Source of the DNA: a bacterium
GTDB taxonomy: Bacteria; T1Sed10-126
Assembly: GCA_003554945.1 (NCBI GenBank)
Contig: PWHN01000113.1
Span: 1-18,290 of the forward strand
DNA length: 18,290 nt
Direction: 5' to 3'
Under the pieces are notes generated by a model. The model saw only the letters and a program-made list of their open reading frames with translations. It searched no databases and was not told the DNA's origin. Each line of letters starts with the position of its first letter. The stretch's first letter is position 1. Both the position numbers and the translations under genes were made by a program. Shown here one piece after another: positions 14,576-18,290 of this stretch.

Positions 14576-16033
14576 TCATTCTATCGCCATTACCTGTGGT
14601 ATTGCTTTGGGACGACGCCGGGCGTAAAGCAGGCGGCCGGCTGAATCCAGCATCAGCAAACGGTTGCGACGGGGCACTAATTCCCGAACAACAACACGGC
14701 GCTCGGTATTTACCAGCTCAAGCATTGCGCGGCGGCCATCCGCGGGTGAAAAGCGGTAAATGTTACCGGATTTGCCAAGGATGTAAAGAAGTTTACCATC
14801 AGCACTAACCTGGAGCGAATCTTCCGGCAACTCAGTAAGTATATTTTCTGACTGACCAGCGGGGAATATTTTATCATTCAAGAGACAATATGGTCGACCG
14901 GCAAAGGCCACCTGTTCCCAATTTTCCGGGAGCGAATTGTAATGGACAAGCCGACCGGAGTCAAAACTGTAGAGCTGATTATTAACTCCAACTGCAAAGA
15001 GATGCTCGCCGTTACCAAGCAGATCCACAAGTTCCGGAATCCGGTTACCAGCCGCCTTTTGCCAATCGTTTGGTCCCCGGCCATACCACAAGCAGCCGTC
15101 GGCATCGAGCAAATAGAATACCTTCCCCGCGGCTTCCAGCTTTCTAACCGGGAATTGCATCTGTTCGGGAAAAGAGACGGCTCGTGATCTGTTTTCGTGC
15201 CAGTTGTAAAAAGAGGCTTTTTCGTCGAACAGCAGCATTCGGCGTCCGTTAAAGGCAACCCGGCTACCTGTTCCCCACAAATACCGGTAGATCCCCCAGA
15301 CGTAATACGAGATTGAGCGGGACATATAGGGAGCATAGACCCGGATACAGTTGCGCCCGCTCGCCTTGGCCTCATAAAGGGCACAATCCGCTTTCTCTAC
15401 CAATTGTTCGACCTGAACCTGACTTCCAGAAAAAGAAGTAATGCCAACGCTTACCGTTACCGCTTCAGGTTGATTATCAAACAGTAAACTTTCGGCCAGT
15501 TTTTTGCGCAAAGATTCCAGACGATTGCGAAACTGCTTGACTGAGTCGCGGGAAGTCAGAAGAAATTCTTCTCCACCGTAGCGAACCGCCATATCCCCGG
15601 TGGCGAGCGCCTGGAATATTTCAGCGCCGACAGCTTCCAGAACCCGATCTCCCATCTGATGGCCATAAGTGTCGTTAAAATGCTTGAAATGATCAATGTC
15701 AATCAGAGCCAGCGAGCGGAGATCAGGAAAAGCCTTTCTTTTCAGTTCTCGCTCCCAGTAACTGCGCGTATAAAGGCCGGTAAGCTCATCACGTCTCTCA
15801 TCCTCAAGCCGGCGATAACGTTCAACCCAACTGGTTAAAAAATTTTGTAATGGCTGAATAGAATCTTCTTTAAATTTAAACCCGTCAGAACCAGAATATG
15901 TCAGCGCCAGGTCGGGGTCTTCCCGCACAAAGTCAACCGGCTCAAGACCAGCAAAAAGAGCCGGTAACTCCTCCCTTATTCCCCGGAGATCATTGCCCAA
16001 CAAATCAAGCAAGCGTGTGTAGATTTCAGTCAT
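14576..16033 (-). CDS. GGDEF diguanylate cyclase with unusual C-terminal domain
   Basis: 485 residues, no clear membrane segment. The GGDEF domain (about 80-235) begins RRDELTGLYTR, has the metal-binding IDIDHFKHFND (111-121), HQMGD, and the active-site loop GGEEF (153-157), so it should make cyclic di-GMP from GTP. The inhibitory RxxD site has lost its Arg (A144, D147 remains), so product inhibition is probably absent. The N-terminal 75 residues are short and unrecognised. The C-terminal 245 residues are rich in short beta-strand repeats (LYILGKSGNIYRFSPADG; LLMLDSAGRLLYARR; FYLLDADGCLWYGRG) that look like propeller blades. It sits upstream of the polysaccharide genes, fitting second-messenger control of surface glycan, though that link is inferred. 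Confidence 0.9.
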   Translation of the reverse strand: MTEIYTRLLDLLGNDLRGIREELPALFAGLEPVDFVREDPDLALTYSGSDGFKFKEDSIQPLQNFLTSWVERYRRLEDERRDELTGLYTRSYWERELKRKAFPDLRSLALIDIDHFKHFNDTYGHQMGDRVLEAVGAEIFQALATGDMAVRYGGEEFLLTSRDSVKQFRNRLESLRKKLAESLLFDNQPEAVTVSVGITSFSGSQVQVEQLVEKADCALYEAKASGRNCIRVYAPYMSRSISYYVWGIYRYLWGTGSRVAFNGRRMLLFDEKASFYNWHENRSRAVSFPEQMQFPVRKLEAAGKVFYLLDADGCLWYGRGPNDWQKAAGNRIPELVDLLGNGEHLFAVGVNNQLYSFDSGRLVHYNSLPENWEQVAFAGRPYCLLNDKIFPAGQSENILTELPEDSLQVSADGKLLYILGKSGNIYRFSPADGRRAMLELVNTERRVVVRELVPRRNRLLMLDSAGRLLYARRRPKAIPQVMAIE

Positions 16034-16066
16034 TGCCGCCCCCGGTTCAAAAGACTAATCGGTGGT

Positions 16067-16642
16067 TCAGAAACTCCAGTTAAAACCAATAAAGTGGGTG
16101 ACCGGAAATGAATAAGGCATTCCACGACCGGGCTCCATTTTTATATTAAGCAGTCCCAGCTGGACACCATGAAGTGTTTCGGTCCGATTATAGATACCAA
16201 GCTGGAGACCGGAAATATGATCGGCACTATTAAAGAGTCCCGCCTGAAGACCACGGTGATGACCGTTGGACATGTTAACCAGTCCAAACTGAACGCCGTC
16301 AACATCGCCGTCCGCTTCGTTCATCAAGCTAAGCTGGGCTCCGTCCACCCGACCACCGGCTTTATTGGTTATTCCGCTCTGCAGACCATAAAGATCACCG
16401 CTCAGCTCATTCATTATTCCAAGGTCAAGACCGGATAGATCTTCGTTTACCCCGTAAATGACGTTCAGGCGGACACCTCTTACTGAAAAAGAAGTGTGCG
16501 GATATTGAACAGGGCTGTAAATCGAAAGACCCAGCCAGGACTCATACGTCGCCTCTTCTCCATGACCTGCAGCATACCCTGCCGTCAGAGGTAGAGCTAA
16601 CAGAGATAAAACCAAAATCAAATAACCACATCTTTTAAACAT
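16067..16642 (-). CDS. secreted repeat protein, LA_2272 surface-repeat-like, possible outer-membrane protein
   Basis: 191 residues from ATG 16642 (GGGAGG upstream; a TTG directly before it is less likely). A signal peptide (1-25, ending GYAA) is followed by seven or eight consecutive 14-15-residue repeats from 71 to 168 with the pattern GLQxGLxNxxxGxxx, for example GLDLGIMNELSGDLY, GVQFGLVNMSNGHHR, GLQLGIYNRTETLH. The alternating hydrophobic pattern suggests a stacked or barrel beta structure. The end, FIGFNWSF, finishes on Phe as outer-membrane strands do. It resembles the surface-repeat proteins annotated as LA_2272 family, with unknown function. First gene behind the strong promoter at 16688-16716, 33 nt before the diguanylate cyclase gene. 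Confidence 0.85.
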   Translation of the reverse strand: MFKRCGYLILVLSLLALPLTAGYAAGHGEEATYESWLGLSIYSPVQYPHTSFSVRGVRLNVIYGVNEDLSGLDLGIMNELSGDLYGLQSGITNKAGGRVDGAQLSLMNEADGDVDGVQFGLVNMSNGHHRGLQAGLFNSADHISGLQLGIYNRTETLHGVQLGLLNIKMEPGRGMPYSFPVTHFIGFNWSF

Positions 16643-16687
16643 CAAAATCGCCTCCCAGTAAAAATAATTTGATTTTTTCTAAGTCTG

Positions 16688-16716
16688 ATTATTACACCGC
16701 TGGTAGAAACTGTCAA
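16688..16716 (-). promoter_or_regulatory. strong sigma-70 promoter of the large minus-strand operon
   Basis: Minus strand TTGACA (16711-16716, perfect), 17-nt spacer, AATAAT (16688-16693) preceded by TGT (extended -10). The predicted start near 16681 gives a leader of about 40 nt before the secreted repeat protein. It may serve the diguanylate cyclase and the first two epimerases too, since no other promoter is visible down to 12489. Confidence 0.75.
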
Positions 16717-16812
16717 CGAATTTTCTGGAGGAAGAGGGAGAAGCTTTTGAATCGGCTATCGACCTCCCTTTGTATTTTCCTCCTTTTAGTTGTCGTTTGG
16801 TCACAAAACCTT

Positions 16813-16916
16813 CCAACGTCATTCCGGGTAAGGGAACATAGTGACCGCAGACCCGGAATCTATGTTAACTTCAAAATGGATTGCGGGTCGGGGCCGGCAA
16901 TGACAGGGTTGTTGGA
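16813..16916. repeat. pair of dispersed hairpin repeats in inverted orientation
   Basis: ATTCCGGGT (16821-16829) / ACCCGGAAT (16851-16859) forms one hairpin with a 21-nt loop; ATTGCGGG (16880-16887) / CCGGCAAT (16894-16901) with loop TCGGGG forms a second one, with one mismatch. The second shares TTCAAAATGGATTGCGGGTCGG with the copies at 3579, 3741 and 6848, and the two are arranged head to head with outer CCAAC / GTTGG ends. They fill the gap between the promoters of the divergent genes; otherwise 16717-16960 shows no gene. Confidence 0.75.
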
Positions 16917-16964
16917 AGCTTCTGTTTAGCCGGGAGGAGTCTGGGCCAACACCAGTCTCTTTGC

Positions 16965-16970
16965 TATAAT
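16965..16970 (+). promoter_or_regulatory. extended -10 promoter of DUF2225 gene
   Basis: TATAAT preceded by TGC (TGn-TATAAT) on the plus strand; the -35 region (TGGGCC at 16942-16947) is poor, which extended -10 promoters tolerate. It is about 105 nt upstream of the plausible ATG of the gene at 17076. Confidence 0.5.
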
Positions 16971-17075
16971 ATTATTTCTATCGGAAGAAACCATACCCTT
17001 TCCCCCAGACCATCAGAGTAGAAATTTTAAGCAAGTTAGTTATATGAATAACTTTTAAAAACTTGGGTGAACAAT

Positions 17076-17756
17076 ATGGCCGGGCTGTTATACGACAAAG
17101 AACTGAACTGCTCCCTATGTTCTGCTGAATTTACGACCAAATACGTGCGCAGCTCAAAAACAATTCTGGACGACCGTGACAGTGATTTTTGTCCTTATTA
17201 TAAAAACGAAGAAAATCCGGTTTTTTACAAACCAATTATCTGCCCACGCTGCGGGTACGGTGCTCTGAAGAAAAATTTTAAAAAAATCACAGACGAGGAA
17301 AAGGTAAAAGTTCTCGACAAAATATCCCGCCACTGGAACGGACGAGACCACGGTGGTCTTCGGGATCTCGAAGAGGCTATTCGCTGCTACAAACATATCA
17401 AAAAGAACGCTGAGGTAATGGAGAAAAAGGCAAGCATCAAGGCTTCAATAAGTATCAGACTCGCCTGGTGCTACCGTTACAAAGGAAGCAGGCAGGAGAG
17501 CAAAGAATTAGAGACAGCTCTAAGCTACTATAAAAAAGCCTATATGGAGGAAAAACTTCCGATTGGAAACATGGATGCGGTTACCCTGCTTTATTTAATA
17601 GGAGAAATAAACAGAAAGCTGGGTAATATTGAAGAGGCCCGACGTTACTTCAGCGAAGTAATTGAACACCCCAAAAAAAATCGCAATCCCCGGATTGTAA
17701 AGCTAACTCGAGATCAGTGGCAAATGACAAAAAATGAACAAGAAGAGAGTACATAA
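17076..17756 (+). CDS. DUF2225 family protein, zinc ribbon plus TPR-like repeats
   Basis: 226 residues from ATG 17076, which has GGGTGA 6 nt upstream; a GTG 9 nt earlier would add MNN and has no ribosome site. The N-terminal part carries metal-ligand cysteines, C12-x2-C15 and C56-x2-C59, with the phrases YDKELNCSLC, RDSDFCPYY and PIICPRCGYGA that mark DUF2225. From about 85 to 215 it is helical with TPR-like spacing (AIRCYKHIKK; LAWCYRYKGS; ALSYYKKAYM; LLYLIGEINRKLGNIEEARRYF). Function of the family is not known; a protein-interaction role is likely. It is the only plus-strand gene and ends against the cold-shock gene across a shared terminator. Confidence 0.88.
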   Translation: MAGLLYDKELNCSLCSAEFTTKYVRSSKTILDDRDSDFCPYYKNEENPVFYKPIICPRCGYGALKKNFKKITDEEKVKVLDKISRHWNGRDHGGLRDLEEAIRCYKHIKKNAEVMEKKASIKASISIRLAWCYRYKGSRQESKELETALSYYKKAYMEEKLPIGNMDAVTLLYLIGEINRKLGNIEEARRYFSEVIEHPKKNRNPRIVKLTRDQWQMTKNEQEEST

Positions 17757-17761
17757 AAAAA

Positions 17762-17787
17762 CTCCCGCTCTCGGTTGAGAGCGGGAG
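17762..17787. terminator. bidirectional intrinsic terminator
   Basis: Perfect 11-bp stem CTCCCGCTCTC (17762-17772) / GAGAGCGGGAG (17777-17787) with GGTT loop. For the minus strand it is followed by seven Ts (17755-17761 read in reverse), a classic terminator for the cold-shock gene. For the plus strand the downstream AAGTTTATAG is a weaker U-tract, so it likely ends the DUF2225 transcript too. Confidence 0.9.
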
Positions 17788-17806
17788 AAGTTTATAGTCA
17801 AAAAAC

Positions 17807-18007
17807 TTAGACGGGCTGAACGTTTACGGCGGCAAGACCTTTATCGGTCTCTTCCAGTTCAAACTCAACTTCAGCGCCCTCGTCGAGGGTTTTGAAGCCT
17901 TCCGTCTGGATCTCGGAGTAGTGGACAAAAGCGTCCTCTCCGATTTCCTGTTCAATGAAGCCAAAACCTTTGTCTGCATTGAACCACTTAACGGTACCGG
18001 TAGTCAT
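17807..18007 (-). CDS. cold-shock protein (CspA family)
   Basis: 66-residue single cold-shock domain that binds single-stranded RNA/DNA and acts as an RNA chaperone. RNP1 is KGFGFIEQ (13-20), RNP2 is DAFVHYSEI (25-33), and the start [11 protein letters not shown] is canonical. Length matches the family. AAAGGAGG lies 8 nt before the ATG. A promoter at 18110-18137 gives a leader of about 95 nt that can fold over the start codon. Nearby genes have no obvious link to it. Confidence 0.97.
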   Translation of the reverse strand: MTTGTVKWFNADKGFGFIEQEIGEDAFVHYSEIQTEGFKTLDEGAEVEFELEETDKGLAAVNVQPV

Positions 18008-18060
18008 TACGGTTACCTCCTTTGTTACATAGTGTTGCTCCTTAACCTCGGCAACCGTAA
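18007..18060 (-). promoter_or_regulatory. candidate translational switch: leader stem covering the csp start codon
   Basis: On the RNA, UUACGGUUGCC (18060 to 18050) can pair with GGUAACCGUAA (18017 to 18007), 11 pairs with one G-U wobble and no bulge. The lower arm spans from the last bases of the Shine-Dalgarno to the A of the start codon; two more wobble pairs could add the remaining AUG bases. The 32-nt loop holds most of the SD and an extra AAGGAG. This resembles temperature-responsive leaders of other csp genes. Confidence 0.45.
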
Positions 18061-18109
18061 CAACTGGTGTTGCTAATGTCGCCTACTACTAAAGAATCAT
18101 TTTCGAACT

Positions 18110-18137
18110 GTTATAGTCTAACTTATGTTTTTCACAA
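18110..18137 (-). promoter_or_regulatory. candidate promoter of the cold-shock gene
   Basis: Minus strand TTGTGA (18132-18137), 16-nt spacer, TATAAC (18110-18115). Predicted start near 18103 leaves the long leader expected for a csp gene. Confidence 0.5.
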
Positions 18138-18172
18138 TGCAAGGATAATCTTTGTGGCGCAGAATCTAGCCT

Positions 18173-18264
18173 GATTAATTCATCAGCTGATGAATTAATC
18201 ACCCGTAGGGCCGCCCATTCGTAGGAATGGGCGGGGTTAGCCCAGCTGTTTACAGAAAAACTGG
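18173..18264. repeat. palindromic dispersed element, copy 2 (inverted relative to copy 1)
   Basis: A perfect 28-bp palindrome (18173-18200, arms GATTAATTCATCAG / CTGATGAATTAATC), then a hairpin CCGCCCATTC (18211-18220) / GAATGGGCGG (18225-18234) with GTAG loop, then GGGTTAGCCCAGCTG and TTTACAGAAAAACTGG to 18264. From 18211 to 18264 it is nearly the reverse complement of 12494-12546. The terminal palindrome is not shared. No gene is seen between 18138 and the window end. Confidence 0.75.
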
Positions 18265-18290
18265 AAAATTACATTATGTAGAAATAGCCA

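Noticed and set aside
16669-16929. 86-residue plus-strand open frame
   Set aside because: Runs through the operon promoter on the other strand and through the hairpin repeats; low coding quality.

Overview
The window comes from a bacterium, probably an anaerobe. Shine-Dalgarno sites are strong (AAGGAGG type) and TTG/GTG starts are frequent, as in Firmicutes. A secreted repeat protein with a beta-barrel-like aromatic C-terminus hints at an outer membrane, so a diderm Firmicute such as a Halanaerobiales relative is one option. This placement is tentative. From 16642 down to 50 every gene is on the minus strand. Only one gene, at the right end, is on the plus strand.

Left part (50-7872): a bacterial microcompartment (BMC) locus. 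In transcription order it holds an EutJ-like chaperone ATPase, a BMC-H hexameric shell protein, a PduP/EutE-type CoA-acylating aldehyde dehydrogenase, a small two-helix membrane protein, an RpiB-like isomerase without the usual catalytic Cys, an enlarged NupC-type nucleoside transporter, and a deoxyribose-5-phosphate aldolase fused to an N-terminal targeting helix and a flavoprotein-like domain. DeoC, RpiB and PduP-like dehydrogenase together match the sugar-phosphate-utilizing (SPU) BMC class. The likely scheme is: imported deoxynucleosides yield deoxyribose 5-phosphate, the aldolase makes acetaldehyde and glyceraldehyde 3-phosphate, and the encapsulated dehydrogenase turns acetaldehyde into acetyl-CoA. 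Other shell proteins and the nucleoside phosphorolysis enzymes are not in the window and may lie beyond base 1.

Middle part (7908-14521): surface polysaccharide genes. There are three SDR nucleotide-sugar epimerases, a WbpA/WecC-type UDP-HexNAc 6-dehydrogenase, a WecA/MraY-like polyprenyl-phosphate sugar-1-phosphate transferase and a CapA-like protein. Four are chained by 4-nt ATGA/GTGA overlaps. Upstream lie a GGDEF diguanylate cyclase with an unusual C-terminal half and a secreted pentadecapeptide-like repeat protein, behind a good sigma-70 promoter at 16688-16716.

Right end (17076-18290): a DUF2225 zinc-ribbon/TPR protein (plus) converges on a cold-shock protein (minus) across a shared hairpin terminator. 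The cold-shock leader can form a stem that covers its own start codon.

The long intergenic gaps are filled by dispersed palindromic repeats. A two-hairpin composite interrupts the BMC gene run at both ends of its core (3410-3879 and 6497-6999). A second, unrelated palindromic element occurs as an inverted pair at 12494-12585 and 18173-18264.
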